NCBI GenBank assembly: GCA_002914805.1
Contig: JXTB01000503.1
Span: 95,470-159,469, forward strand
Source: Parasponia andersonii
Lineage: Eukaryota > Streptophyta > Magnoliopsida > Rosales > Cannabaceae
DNA length: 64,000 nucleotides
Direction: 5' to 3'
The notes beneath the pieces were generated by a model. The model worked only from the letters and a program-made list of their open reading frames with translations. It was not told the origin of the DNA and did not search any database. The position numbers were made by a program, and so were the translations under genes. Below are positions 10,733-22,977 of the stretch, piece by piece. Positions within the stretch are counted from its first letter, which is position 1. Each line of letters begins with the position of its first letter.

Positions 10733-12988
10733 TTAGTCAATGTATGCGGTGGTCTTAACATTTATATGTTTATTTGATTTACATTTTAAGAGGTTTGCGT
10801 ATTATGAGTCAGCTTATTAATATCTTAGTTTATCTAGTCAAGATGTCATCTTTAGGTTTAATTTTGTCTCATCAATGTAACAGATTGTGTTTATCAAGAT
10901 GATATTTTTAAATCTGAGGTCATACATAACTATGTATAGTTTGTTTTATAAGGATCACTGAATGTTTTGTCAAGACGACAATTTTAGTTTTTGTCTTTAT
11001 TATCCAAGTTAGTCATTCTGGTACTTGCGTATATACATAGGAAGTTTCTTTTCCAATAGGGTGATAGGGTGAGGTCTTCTATGCTTCCCTAGAGATATTT
11101 CTAAAGACTCTCTTGCTTGAATAGCAAGAAGAAAATTCTTAGAGTTTAGGTGTTTTTTTTTTCTCTGAGTTCTTTGTGCATGTTGCTTAGCTATTGAATT
11201 CATTTTGATAGTGAGAAAAATGATGGTCTGAACACAAGTAACAGATCTTGTGTATTTGTGATGAAGCTAGGAAGCTAAGGAACAGCAAAAGCTGAAGGGA
11301 TTTCATCAACCAATTCATTTGCAGGAGCTCGTGATTAACTGGGCACGAGAGGGATCTTGTGTGTTGGAGCTAAAATGCTCGAGAACAGTAGCTAAAAAGG
11401 ATTTCAACACCAAATTTAAAGAGTAATTCTCAAGAGGAAGTAGAATCACAAATCGGCGGCAACTAGATGAGAGTTATAAATTTATTGTATAAGATTAGTA
11501 TTTATAATTTATTTATACTTCTAGTAGATTATTGCTAATTAGATTAGGTCCTCTGGATTTAGGCACAACTTAGTTGTGTTGAACCACGATAAAATCTCGT
11601 ATGTCTCTTTCTTTAATTTCGAATTTACTTTCTGCATTAAGTTTTCTACAAATTTGGAAATCGTGAAAAAATAGTCGAGTAACCGGACTTAACAAATAAA
11701 TATACAAAAAAATTAGCAAAATAAAAATAAAAAATTCTCTCGATACAAATAAATAAATATACATATTCTAACATAATCCTATTTTTTTTAATTCAAAACT
11801 TATAAGTTTGGATCAAGAATTCAAAGATATTAAAGGCCTAGGAGCAAAGCCCATGTCTAATAGAAAGCCCTTAAAAAGTTAGGAATATAAACATAATTGA
11901 AGAAGGTGCCAACCTAGTTCAAATATGCTCAAATTATAGAAGTTAGTATTATTGATTTATCTACATAAACTAGTTTTAATTCTTGAGTTATGTACTCTAA
12001 TATAGTTTGTGTGGATATCAACCTAATTGGGATAGTCAAATTATAGAAATTTAAATTAAGTCTCATTTCTCACATATACTTGTTAATATTTCGATTTTTA
12101 GAGTTTTTGTACAAAAAGCTTATCTCAATTTTACCAACAAAGAAAAAAAGAAAATTATTACATAACAATTAGCAACTAATATTTTGTAATCACTTAAAAT
12201 AATTATTTACTAGCAGTATTAAAACAACTAAATTTGAAAAAAATAATGATAATGAGCACGATTATGACATAGTAAGAATAAAGTGTTCAAAAACATAAAT
12301 AATTAGGCAAGAAAATTATATATAATAAAATAATTAGACATGAGTAGACCCAAAAATTACATAATATTATAAACAAACACAATTAGGCACAAAAATAATA
12401 TTGGATATAGTATTTAACTAAAAAATAACATATCATCAGGCACACAAATATAAAATACAAAAAAATAGACTCAATTAAACACGAAAATAGCTTAATATTG
12501 AAAACAGTGATAATTAAGTATGAAATTAGACATACGATAATAATACCAAAATAAATAAGAGCATGACATAAGTAACATAAGTGCGATATAAGCTTGAAAC
12601 CACAAGAAATACGAATGTGTCACAATTAAGCACGTCGAACATGACTATGTCTAATAAAATCTACTAGTTAGGGCAAATTGAAACCACTTTTTTTGAAAGA
12701 CAAACTGACACCCATATTTGTAAATAAAAAATAAATAAAACATTTACGTGAAAATTCAAACCGAGGAAGGTAAAGAGGGCTACTAAAAGCAAAAGTGAGG
12801 AATGATAGAAATATTGCCCAAAAACAAAAATCAAAAAAGAAAAAGTGAAGTGGATCTTTTTTTGGGGCAAAATTGTCTTTTGAGCACTCGAAAAACGTGA
12901 AAATCTTGGATGATAGAACATAGTCCCGCGGTTTCCAGACCCGTCTTCTTATCCACTCTTCCGCCTTGTGCTTGGTTTCTCTCTGTCC
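10733..12988. other. Intergenic and upstream region of the reductase
   Basis: This AT-rich stretch contains low-complexity A/T tracts. Part of 11220-11760 has the flavour of an LTR retroelement edge (GAACCACG followed by an AT-rich tail), but I can find no partner repeat, primer site or coding remnant. No convincing TATA box can be fixed before 12989. Minus-strand ORFs at 12664-13012 overlap the start of the reductase and look spurious. Confidence 0.45.
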
Positions 12989-13283
12989 ATGGCGACCACC
13001 GCCATTCACCATTTCCGACTAACCCACTCTATCAAATCGACTCGGCCCGAGTCAAGAAAACTCACATGCGCTAACTCGATCAGGTGCTGTACTACCACGG
13101 GAACCGCCGAGTCGCGCCGAGTCACGGTGAAGAACGGGAGCGATTCCTTAGAGATATGCCGAATCCTCAACGGAATGTGGCAGACGAGTGGCGGTTGGGG
13201 CAAAATCGACCGAAACGACGCCGTCGACGCCATGCTCCGCTACGCCGATGCCGGCCTCTTCACCTTCGACATGGCCGACCACT
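12989..13283 (+). other. Alternative first coding exon 1a of the reductase
   Basis: This is GC-rich compared with its surroundings. It encodes 98 residues and the first base of Tyr99, beginning MATTAIHHF. Acidic residues are scarce and Ser/Thr plentiful over the first 45 residues, as in transit peptides. The conserved part includes [11 protein letters not shown] and [14 protein letters not shown]. The donor is ACT|GTGCGT and joins exon 2 in phase 1. An upstream GTG at 12968 extends the frame, but ATG 12989 is the first good start. Confidence 0.85.
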
Positions 13284-16200
13284 GTGCGTTTTTTTTTTTT
13301 TTTGAATTCCAATTATTTTAAATTAAAACGAAATAACTGGTCTGCTCCAAACGATGTCGTATCGAAATCAAGTGACGTGGCATTATAATGTATGTTAGCA
13401 TATGAATGGAGGAGAGCTATGGGAAAGAAAGGCAGATAAGAGGTTTGTTCCCGGTTGGAGCAAATTTTGGCTATTTTCTACGTTGAAAATGGCGGATTTG
13501 TTGAAGTTGAACCAACCCCTTTGGGGAAAACTGAAGCTGAGTCAATTTTCAGCGAAAAGAGGGACCAAAAGGGTAGCAAAGCTTAGTGGTAGGAGGCCAT
13601 TAATGGTGGAGGTGAAGTGTGTTGTGAGAGAGGATAACCGAAGAGTTGTGGTTAAAAATGGTGAAGATGGCTTGGACATTTGCAGGGTGGTAAATGGAAT
13701 GTGGCAAACGAGTGGCGGGTGGGGTCGGATTGAGAGAGACTCTGCTGTCGATGCTATGCTCAAATATGCTGATTCTGGGCTCACTACCTTTGATATGGCT
13801 GATATATGTATGAGGACTTATGTAATGATAACTTAGTTAGAAGCTTAGTATAGTCCTTTTATAAATTGTTGAATGTATAAACTTTGTGTTGCGGTAAGAA
13901 CTTTTATGTTGTGAATTTGAAGTTGGGGGGTACTCTGGTTTTCATGTTTGGTTTGATCTTTGAACTTCCAGATGGCCCAGCTGAAGATTTGTATGGTATT
14001 TTGATCAACCGGGTTCGTCGAGAGCGCCCACCTGAGTTCTTGGATAAGGTTAGAGGGTAAGTTTCTGTCACTTGACTTGGTTTTAGCAGAAGGTTAATCA
14101 ATCCCGTAGAGTTTTTTGTTTACAAAAATGAAGACTAGTTAACAAACGGATACATTAAACTGAAATATCTTGGACTTTTAAAATTTTATGTACAAGGGTT
14201 TTTCTTGTAATATTGTTAGGCCACTGTTCTTCTTTAAACCAAAGCCAAGTCAATGCAGAGAAATGATTCCATTCTCACTTACCGTTTATTAAGTACTATT
14301 ATGACATGCAGTCTTACGAAATGGGTGCCACCACCTGTTAAGATGACTAGTAGTTATGTAAGGGAGAACATCGACCTCTCACGGAGGAGAATGGATGTCG
14401 CTTCGTTGGACATGCTTCAGTTCCATTGGTATTGAGCGTTCTTTTTGCTACCATTTATTTATGGTATTTATCTCTTTATTCACTTCATGTGATGTTTCTA
14501 GGTCTTTGGTTTTTTTTTTTTTTTTTTTTCTTTTTTGGAAGGAATGTTCTATGTCTTGTTTACTATAGATACTCAAAAGCATCCCTTGCTTTGCTCAAAT
14601 TGAAACCTGTCTAGCCATGCATTCAGAACTTAATCTATATTTTGTCAGTTTATTCACTTTCATATGCTTTTGAAGGGTGGCAAAATTTTCAGTACCAATG
14701 CCAATTAAGATATGCTCAATCAGTAACAAATATTATTGTACAAGGGGTGCTAGATATCAAATTAGAAAAGTTGTTCCAAGATCTGATAGTGATTTTATTG
14801 AGCTTACAGTACAAAGACTTTTTCTAGGGCCATTTTTTCGGGATATACCTTTCTATAAAATACATTACAATCTTAATTTTATGATCAGTCCTATGACATT
14901 TGTAGCAACCAGTAAATGTTCTATTCTTAGTTTAAACCAACTAGGCTCGTTCTTGATTAATTATGGCCTCATGAATATTCTTGAGAAGCAGGCTGCAAAG
15001 GGTTCTCTTCATTAGAATTCTTCTAATGTGCTACAACCTACTATAGCAAACATATTTTTACAGTTAATTCACAGTTAAGGTTAAGAACTTAAATTTCATT
15101 TAACTGATATGTACCAGTACTTGCCTAGTTCTTGATGTTGCACTTGTGCTGTTTAATTTATTCTGTTGATTTGTTTTTTCATCATTCCATGTGAAACAGG
15201 TGGGATTATTCAAACCCTGGTTACCTTGATGCCTTAAAACACCTTACAGATTTGAAAGGAGAAGGTAAAGATGCTGGTTTTCTTTCTAACTTACAGTAAA
15301 AGAGGCTGATTTTATAATTCCATTGCATTTTTCACATTGCTCTTGAAGGTAAAATTAAGACTGTTGCATTGACAAATTTTGACACGGAGAGACTACAAAT
15401 AATTCTGGAAAATGATATACCTGTTGTAAGCAATCAGGTATGCTCTTGTTAGGCCATACTGATTTTGTTCTTTCTTCTGCTGACTTCTTTATACTGTTTC
15501 TAAGCTTATCATCCATGTACTCGATGTTTTTAGGTGCAACACTCAATTGTCGACATGCGTCCCCAACAGAAAATGGCAGAGCTTTGCCAGCTTACAGGAG
15601 TGAAACTTATAACGTCTCTCTCTCTCTCTCTCTCTTGATGATTTCATGCATTCAATAAACCACCAATAAAATGTGATTGAACCTGAATAACCATTGATCT
15701 ATTTGCCAAATTATATATGATTCCTTTTTTCTATTACGCTAATTGCTTTTGAATACAACAAAGAGATTTCTGTTTTTTTTTTTTTTTTTTTTTTTTGTTA
15801 TAGAGTTATCCAGTACGAGCCCTAGAAACAGTGCCAATTTTTGTTCATATTGATTATGCATTTTATTCCCACTGCTGCTATTATACATTCATATGGATTC
15901 TGTTTGAATATTATGCTTCCAAAATGCAGGTATGGTACAGTAATGGGTGGTCTATTATCTGAAAAGTTCTTAGACACCAACTTGTCTATTCCATTTGCCG
16001 GTCCTCCACTGAATACTCCCTCACTCCAAAAGTATAAACGGGTTTGTATTCATTTACACTAGTATGCTGAGGTATGATATCCAAAGTAAAACTAGAACTA
16101 AAAGCATCATAAGGTGGAAATTAAAATCCTTGAAAGTCAGCTTCCATTCAAAAGACATAGAAGGGATGGTCTTGATAGGTTTAGATTTGACAAAGTTGAA

Positions 16201-16920
16201 AATATCATATTAAGATTAACAAGGGAGAAGAATGCTTGGTGTTATACAAGTTACGGCGCTTGAATTCATTGCCAGAATTAGTTGAGTTATGATGCTTCTT
16301 AGCTAGTCGAGTATTTTGGTACAAATTTACGGTTAATTAAATGTGTTTCAGAAAATTCGAGGATAAAGCAATATTGCAATAATGCTACTCCTCCATGAGT
16401 TAGTAGGGAATGGGTAGGGAATTCAGATTCCATTCATATGACATATGTACAATTGATACTACTGTATTTATTATAAGTTTGCAATGTATGTGACAGATGG
16501 TTGATGCTTGGGGAGGATGGAGTTTGTTCCAAAGTTTGCTTCAGACCCTCAAACGAGTTGCTTCAAAACATGGTGTCTCAATTCCAACAATTGCTGTTAA
16601 ATACATATTAGATCAAGTAATGACAGTTCACTTTGTTATCTATAAAAATGCAGAGTCTTCTTTTTAATGTTCTGAAATTTTAACATTCAGTTAGTGAAAA
16701 AAGTTCATGTAATCTCTTTTTGCAAAATTTGCAGCCAGCTGTAGCGGGATCAATGATCGGCGTTAGACTTGGTTTGGCAGAGCACATCCAAGACACCAAT
16801 GCCATCTTCTCTCTTTCTCTTGATGAAGAAGATGTGAACAGCATACAGGAAGTTTCGCAGAAAGGTAAAGATCTGCTTAGAGTAATTGGAGACTGTGGAG
16901 ATGAATACAGACGTGCTTGA
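12989..16920 (+). CDS. Aldo/keto reductase family NAD(P)-linked oxidoreductase (At2g27680-like)
   Basis: Exons: 12989-13283 (1a) or 13489-13807 (1b), then 13972-14056, 14312-14428, 15200-15264, 15349-15437, 15534-15613, 15930-16041, 16497-16616 and 16735-16920. All introns are GT-AG. With exon 1a the CDS is 1149 nt (382 residues); with 1b it is 1173 nt (390 residues). The family reduces or oxidises carbonyls with NADPH on a (beta/alpha)8 barrel. In the 1a form the likely catalytic tetrad is Asp94 and Tyr99 (FDMADHYG), Lys130 (LTKW) and His165 (QFHWW). The C-terminal region has MIGVRLG and ends DEYRRA. Sequence and length agree with my memory of Arabidopsis At2g27680; its substrate is not known to me. 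The Ser/Thr-rich 1a N-terminus could be a chloroplast transit peptide (inference). Confidence 0.93.
13284..13401 (+). promoter_or_regulatory. Possible internal promoter before exon 1b
   Basis: The short gap between the exon 1a donor and the exon 1b reading frame holds an ACGT-core element, TGACGTGGCA (13373-13382), of the kind bound by plant bZIP factors. An AT-rich CATTATAATG follows at 13381-13390. If exon 1b is used, transcription must start here or inside exon 1a. The elements are visible; promoter function is inferred. Confidence 0.3.
13489..13807 (+). other. Alternative first coding exon 1b of the reductase
   Basis: This second copy of the first exon lies 0.2 kb after exon 1a. It carries the same [25 protein letters not shown] and TFDMAD segments and a donor (ATAT|GTATGA) in exactly the same phase, so it can splice to the same exon 2. 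In the homologous stretch roughly three quarters of residues agree with 1a, but base composition is clearly less GC-rich. The leader is different: it starts MADLLKLNQ at 13489 (an in-frame ATG also exists at 13402) and is basic and less transit-peptide-like. Both copies keep the catalytic Asp and, after splicing, Tyr. Confidence 0.85.
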
Positions 16921-18564
16921 GATTCATACTAGGATAAGATAGGGCAGGTTACATGAGAAAAACTGCACTTTTGTTTATTTTGTGAATTACAGGAAACTTT
17001 GTATATCTTCCATGACTTGTGCTATGTTCTGATTAAATTGTATTTGTGAAGGATGGTGTTGTGTAACAAAATTCAAATTTGTACTTGTAAAGGATGGGAA
17101 ATCAAAAAACAAAACACTTCAATAGTATTGTTCCTCATCAAACTTGGGGAGGGTTGTTGGGAGAAAACTCCCCTTTAATACCAATCAACAGGAAATTATC
17201 AGTGGAAGCCTTCATCAAGGAGCCAAGAAGAAGCATAAATTGCAAACTTGAGGAACGCAACAGTTTTCGTTCACGTCCACAGGATTTTTTTTCTTTTTTC
17301 TTTTGGGTGTAAATGTCCCCTCTAATCAGTATTTGATAGCTAAGGTCATTTTTGTCTTTTTTTCTTTTGATTTGACAAAATGAAATGGAAGAAATTTGTT
17401 GGGGGAAAAGTACATAAATGCATGGTTTTTAGCATATTTACATAGATACTCCTTTTCTATTTTTAATAAATCTATACTTTTAATTTTGGTAATGTATGCC
17501 ACGTACATAAATATATATCATAGATATACGTAGATATACATTTCGGTTATCTCCACTACATTTCGGTTATCTCCACTAATCTGTAATAGGGGAATTGGAA
17601 ACGTGTTCATATACCAATTAATTAGAAAAGTAATCCTAGCATTCTCCCTTATTCCCCTTTGTTTCGTTTCAACTCATTTCCGTTACGGATTAATCGGTAA
17701 ACATGGCCTTCATGTAGAAAAGGTATCCTTAAAAGTGGGTATACATTTTTTAACTGTGTAGATACTCTTATAATGTAAATAAACGTAAAATGTATACCAA
17801 AAAGGCGATATATAACCAAATACGCTAAAAATAAATAGGTTTCGAGATCTAATTTTCACAAATTTATTTATAAACTAAAATCCGAATATAAGATTTTTTT
17901 TTTCTTTTAATACAAAGATTACAGGTCACTTATGCACTTTAGGTAAAACTTGGAGGATGAATTTTGTAATTATCCCTTCTGAAAATTGATACAAGTATTT
18001 TTGCAATATAATTCTATATATTGTCCAATTTACAACTATTGGTCCTTGAATTAGAATCCAAATAACTACATTACCTGTGATCATGTCAAAATACTTTAAA
18101 ATGCGAACATAAGTAATCATATGATTAACATTAAATGTTGGAAATAGTAAACAAAGTTGGTTGCTTTTATTTTAGGGGTACACTGTAAATACGCCCAAAC
18201 GAGTTTGTGATTACTCCTGTCAATTCAATTTGTGTCAGCTTTTGAGAGGAAAGCTGTCCAACCAAGGGAGTAGCCAACACCAAAGCCAAAGGGATATTAG
18301 TACACTGCAAAACGTAATGATGAACTAGAGATAACTGAAACATTAGACTTAGTACATAACACATTGTTTTTCTTCCTTATCTCTGGCTACATAACAAATA
18401 AAGTTCAAAATAGTACAATAATGTTGTGATGATAGTTAGTTGGGATCACACCAAGATTACAACTCCCTGGATAGCTCCAAAAAGGAGCAACTGTCAAACT
18501 TGGGGAGGGAAGGGGTGGTTGGCCCGCTGGCTAAAATGAACCTGACAAGGAACTTAAGCACACA
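16921..18564. other. Reductase 3' flank and intergenic DNA
   Basis: After the TGA at 16918-16920 there is AT-rich 3' untranslated and intergenic sequence. A 20-bp block containing CATTTCGGTTATCTCC occurs twice in direct succession near 17539-17578. I see no further gene. Confidence 0.5.
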
Positions 18565-20820
18565 ATGAACAGGATATCCACAGAGATGTGGAATCAACAC
18601 TTGACTCTCGCAGAAGTGCCAACCTTCCAATTCTTGCAACCTTTGAGAAACAAGAATGGTGTAACGATAGACGGTTCTAATGATATCTTAACAATGATTT
18701 TAAGTATTCCTAAATATTCTAGATGTGTACGGGGAATGGGATTTCACATTAGTCACAGACAATATTTTCATCAACCTGCTCCAACAAAGAAGCAACAATC
18801 ATTTGATTTGAAACAATGGCAAGATGAACAAACACGCAAGATGCAACAAATGCTTAAAGAACAAGAAGAACAGTTCAAAACAGAAATTACTAAGATTCAA
18901 GTAGGACAATAAAGTAATATTAGTAGTTCTAATACAACTCCTTCACGGCCAGAAGTTCAAAGAAAAGAAGTGCAACCACAAGAGATACATGTAAATATAA
19001 TGGTGGCTATAGGAACATCTTTACGACTCAAAAAAGTATGTTTATATGAGTTTCTTTCTTAACATATTGATTAACTACTTGTATTTATAAATTGTGTTTG
19101 ATTTTTTATTGTAGAACCGACCATGCATGCTTGCAGTGGGGTCTCGCGATAATATAGTTGCTTTAGGACATGTATAAGAGTTAACCTCATTAACTATTAT
19201 TCATGGCAGAAAATTGGGGGAGAATAATTTTCGTATATCAGTAGAGGTTATTCTTGATACTACAGCCCTAATTCCTATTTCAAATCCATATAATGATACA
19301 AGATTGGTAAGTGACGCACTTGGATCGTATCTTGCATGGCCTAAGATGCTTGTCATCTTTGAAGATAATTTGGTATGCAGATCCATTTTCCAAATAAGTT
19401 CATCCTTTATTGAATTCTAATGTGAATTATTAACTTGTTTGTTAACATTTCATTATTTATTTAGATTGTAGGAGTTTAATGATATAAATAGGTATCAAAC
19501 GGGGAAAAATAAATCTTCACAACTACAGCCACCTCAAACACAAGAAAGAGTACATCCACAAAGAAATAAAGCAGAATCTGTTACACAAACACAGTTTAAA
19601 TTTATTGATAGTGCACCAGCTTCTATAAAATTACTATTGAATACTATTCAAGGAATAGATGAAGGTGTTGTTGTTAATGTTCCCTTTGATGAAGAAGTGT
19701 TTGGAGAAGCTTTTTATTTGCCCGTATTTAAAGAAGATATAATTGAGTTTTGCACATTATAAAAGATTGGGGTCGTGCCTATTACGTTATATATGAGGTA
19801 AGAAGTTTATTTTTTTAATATATATAGAACTTCATATATATACATGTATCTATAGTTGGCAATTATATAATACAACACTTAATTCACATTGCATTTTGTA
19901 CTTGTAGGCATTTATATCATTTAGTGACCCAATATGGCTATCAAGCTAGGTATATGTTCATGAATCCTAGTGCACTTGCTACAGAAGGTAGTCCACGTGA
20001 GGATCGTGCTATAAGTTTAGTAACCCGGATGTTATCCATGGAAAATGAACATCAATTTTTAATTACACCTTGGAATTATGGGTAAGATTTTAAACTTAAT
20101 AAATTGTCATATGATCAACTACTTCCTATACGAAGTTAATTGTTACATGTTAATAATCTTTATCATCAATTTTATGAGTAGAGACCATTGGATGTTGCTT
20201 ATCATTTATCCTCTTAAAGATTTTGCATGGTTTCTAGATTTTCTCAGCTTAGCTCTCCGTGAGGAAATTGGTTTAACAATAATCGAGTAAGTTATCTAAT
20301 AGTTACTTTGTTATAGTTTAGTTTCTTATGGTATTTTTACTTATGGTTGCTATTGCTAATCTTTTATTATTTTGTTTGCGCATTTCTAATTCAAAATGCA
20401 TTCAAGATATATAATGTAGAAAAAGGAAAGAAAGGAAGATCAAATGGTCCGGTTTATAAGTTAATAAAGGTACTAAATTTGAATTAATAACACTTGTTAG
20501 GTGGAAGATTAATTAAAATTACTTATGTTTACTTTATGCTTATGTATATTACCCAAGACAACCGATAAATATTGAGTGCGGATTCTACATATGTAAATTT
20601 ATGAGAGAAGTCATTAAACAAGCCAATGTTAAATCATTTACCACAATGGTATGTAACCACATGTTTTATTAGTTCTATTCTAATTTATAGTTTGATTGAT
20701 AACTTTCTAACAAATAAGGTGTTTGAATTTGTAGTTTAATAGACAAAATTTCTATACAAAGGATGAGATCAACGGACTTCTTGAAGAGTGGGTCGAAGAA
20801 CTAATACAATTTCTCATTTG
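18565..20820 (+). pseudogene. Degenerate CACTA-type element gene with Ulp1-like protease region
   Basis: The first part (to about 18912) contains RCVRGMGF followed by H..YFH and a charged Q/K/E coiled coil, as in plant Ptta/En/Spm proteins. A block near 19115-19380 (LAVGSRDNIVALG) follows in the same order as in that family. From about 19600 to 20820 it resembles a C48 (Ulp1) cysteine protease. The proposed catalytic residues survive: His in GDHWML (20186-20188), Asp in FLDFL (20237-20239), Gln and Cys in RQPINIECG (Cys 20577-20579). Some GT-AG junctions can be seen, but stops and one unworkable junction near 20400 indicate decay. The protease domain is well known in plant CACTA and Mutator-like elements. 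Confidence 0.75.
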
Positions 20821-21059
20821 AGGTTCTTAATCTTTGTTTATTTGTGGTATATGTAGTCTTTGATGATCATGTTAGTTTGGCTAAGAAAACTAATGTATAT
20901 ATAGACTATATGGATTATTATGTTAATTTAATATTACTATGTAAATATATATTTATACTCCATTTTATTTCAAATATTTGGTATATGTAATGAATTTGGA
21001 TTACATTTATAAAATTCTAGGGGGTAGTATAGATAAATACGTTACAAATACCCTCTGTA

Positions 21060-21330
21060 AATTATCTACCAAGGCACCTAATAGGCGCCGTGAAAGGTAT
21101 CTTCCACGGTGCTTTATAGGCTTCGTGGAAGATTCCTTTCACGGCGCTTTATAGACACCGTGGAAGATGCTTTTCAAGGCGCCTAATAGGCGCCTTGCTA
21201 CGGCTCTTTATAAGTGCCTTTGTAGCCAAGGCCTATCATAGCACCTGGAACCAAGGTGCTTTTGTGGGCACCGTGAAAGGCCTTTTAAGGCACTTATAAA
21301 GCACCTTGAAAGGTATTTTTTGTTACAGTG
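21060..21330 (+). mobile_element. Subterminal repeats and right terminus of a CACTA element
   Basis: About 270 bp are packed with variants of GGCGCC, CACCGTGGAAG and CTTTATAGG in both orientations. They end in TTTTTTGTTACAGTG at 21330, whose reverse complement starts CACTGTAACAAAA, a CACTA-superfamily end. Such subterminal arrays bind the element's own transposase. No matching left terminus was found, so the left end is lost or lies in decayed DNA before 18565. Confidence 0.75.
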
Positions 21331-22460
21331 AACGTACTAGCATTTCATAAAGTCCTAACATGGTAACGTAGGATTTTTTTTTCTATTTTTCTCTTTCAAT
21401 TTTCAACTTAGTGTTTCCTCTTCTTGTTGTGTTTGATTTATATTTTTGTTAACAATTTCTAAATATAAACTAATGTTTTCAATTATTGGGTTTAGTTTAA
21501 ATTTCGTAGACAACTCTAAATTTAAACCAATTGTTTCATCTTCTTGTTATGTTGAATTTAAATTTTTGTAATCTTCATCTTTATGGACTAAGACTCAAGA
21601 TTCGTGCTACTAGGCAGCGGGAGTCTTCAGTCACGGCCTACTACAACAAACTACGAAGCTATTGGCTAGAGCTTGATTACTACCGGCACATCGTGACAAC
21701 TTGAAGAAGCACATAGAACAAGAGAGGGTATTTGAATTTCTGGTTGGTTTGAACCCTGACATGCATCACATCAGAGATCAAATTTTGGGGAGTAAGTGTC
21801 TTCTGTTCCTTTGCCAAGTCTATGGTCAAGTTCTTGCTGAAGAATGCAGGAGGAATGGAGGATAGGGGCCATCGATACGACATGATGTAAGTCACAAGAT
21901 TAATGATGTTTTATTGTTTTTGAAGATTATTTTCTTTTTAGTTGTTCTTTTTTAGATATTTTCTAATGTGTTTATTTTACTTAATTAGTGCACGATCGTG
22001 TCAAATTCAAAAGTTATTTATTAAAAAGTTTTTTTTTTTAAATTACTTTTGTGCTAGTGTTCACATTTTTGATACGTTTATTAATAATATTATCGTGTTT
22101 TTTTTTTCAATCTTTGTTACGTCATATTCTAATATAATATGCTTCCCCAACTACGACATGATTGAGTAGTAAAATATTATTCTATTTGTATTGTCTATAA
22201 ATTCCAAGATTAGATGTGACAAATCAATTGCAAATAAATTTGTTACTTGAATCCAACCACAAATTAGGGCTGAGATTGAGATGTATACAGAAGCTGCATT
22301 TGTATACACTTGTGTTCATTCACGATAGTTAGCTAATATAGTACCTGTACTGAATAAGAATGGGCAAATCTGACGCTGAATTGATTATAGGTGACATAAA
22401 ATGTTTGTATATCTCCAAGTGAGGCTACAAAAACAACCTTCTGAATACCCTTCCAGAATT
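21331..22460. other. Intergenic, nothing recognised
   Basis: This is AT-rich sequence with poly-T runs. The short ORFs carry no recognisable similarity. Confidence 0.5.
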
Positions 22461-22604
22461 TCTGTTACATTTTCTTGCCTTTCAGATTAAAAGTGTCCGG
22501 GTTAAAAATTCTGTTACATTTTCTTGCCTTTCAGATTAAAAGTGTCCGGGTTAAAAATTCTCTTACATTTTCTTGCCTTTCAGATTAAAAGTGTCCGGGC
22601 AACA
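22461..22604 (+). repeat. Three tandem copies of a 49-bp unit
   Basis: Copies begin at 22461, 22510 and 22559 and share TTACATTTTCTTGCC and AGATTAAAAGTGTCCGGG. They are almost identical, so the triplication is recent. A second small duplication (about 27 bp around GTAGTTTTTGGGATTTGTAG) lies at 22731-22788. Confidence 0.92.
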
Positions 22605-22944
22605 TACTAATGTGCCTATGACATGATTCATGATTGTGTAAAAGACCGTTGAAGATGTCAACTCCATGGTCAAATTTGATAAAACTGAAAAGCATTTATA
22701 AGATTTGATTTAGCTGTTTTCAAAATGGCAAAAACATAATGTAGTTTTTGGGATTTGTAGTGCAAGTAGTTTTTGGGATTTGTAGTGCACAAAAAAGGGA
22801 CAAGCCTAACTGAAGAATCATTTAAGTATAAAGGTCAACACCGCTTTAGGCCAAATTTATCTCGCTCTTGGATAATTGAGATTTAGAAAATCTACAAGAA
22901 ATCATTTCCATTCTGATGATAGTTTTCCCATTCTCCGAGTCCGT

Positions 22945-22946
<2 letters not shown>

Positions 22947-22976
<30 letters not shown>

Positions 22977-22977
22977 T
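22947..22977 (+). repeat. (TTA)n microsatellite
   Basis: Uninterrupted ATT/TTA triplets, about ten copies. Confidence 0.95.

Noticed and set aside
11220..11760. Solo LTR of a copia element
   Set aside because: Motifs such as GAACCACG are suggestive, but no TG...CA borders, target duplication, primer site or second copy can be shown.
12664..13012. Minus-strand ORFs overlapping the reductase start
   Set aside because: They have low-complexity, hydrophobic composition with no similarity, and they overlap a well-supported gene on the other strand.
18181..18195. CACTGTAA as left end of the CACTA element
   Set aside because: Only eight bases match the right terminus, the flanking three bases (GTA) do not match those after the right end (AAC), and no subterminal repeats follow.
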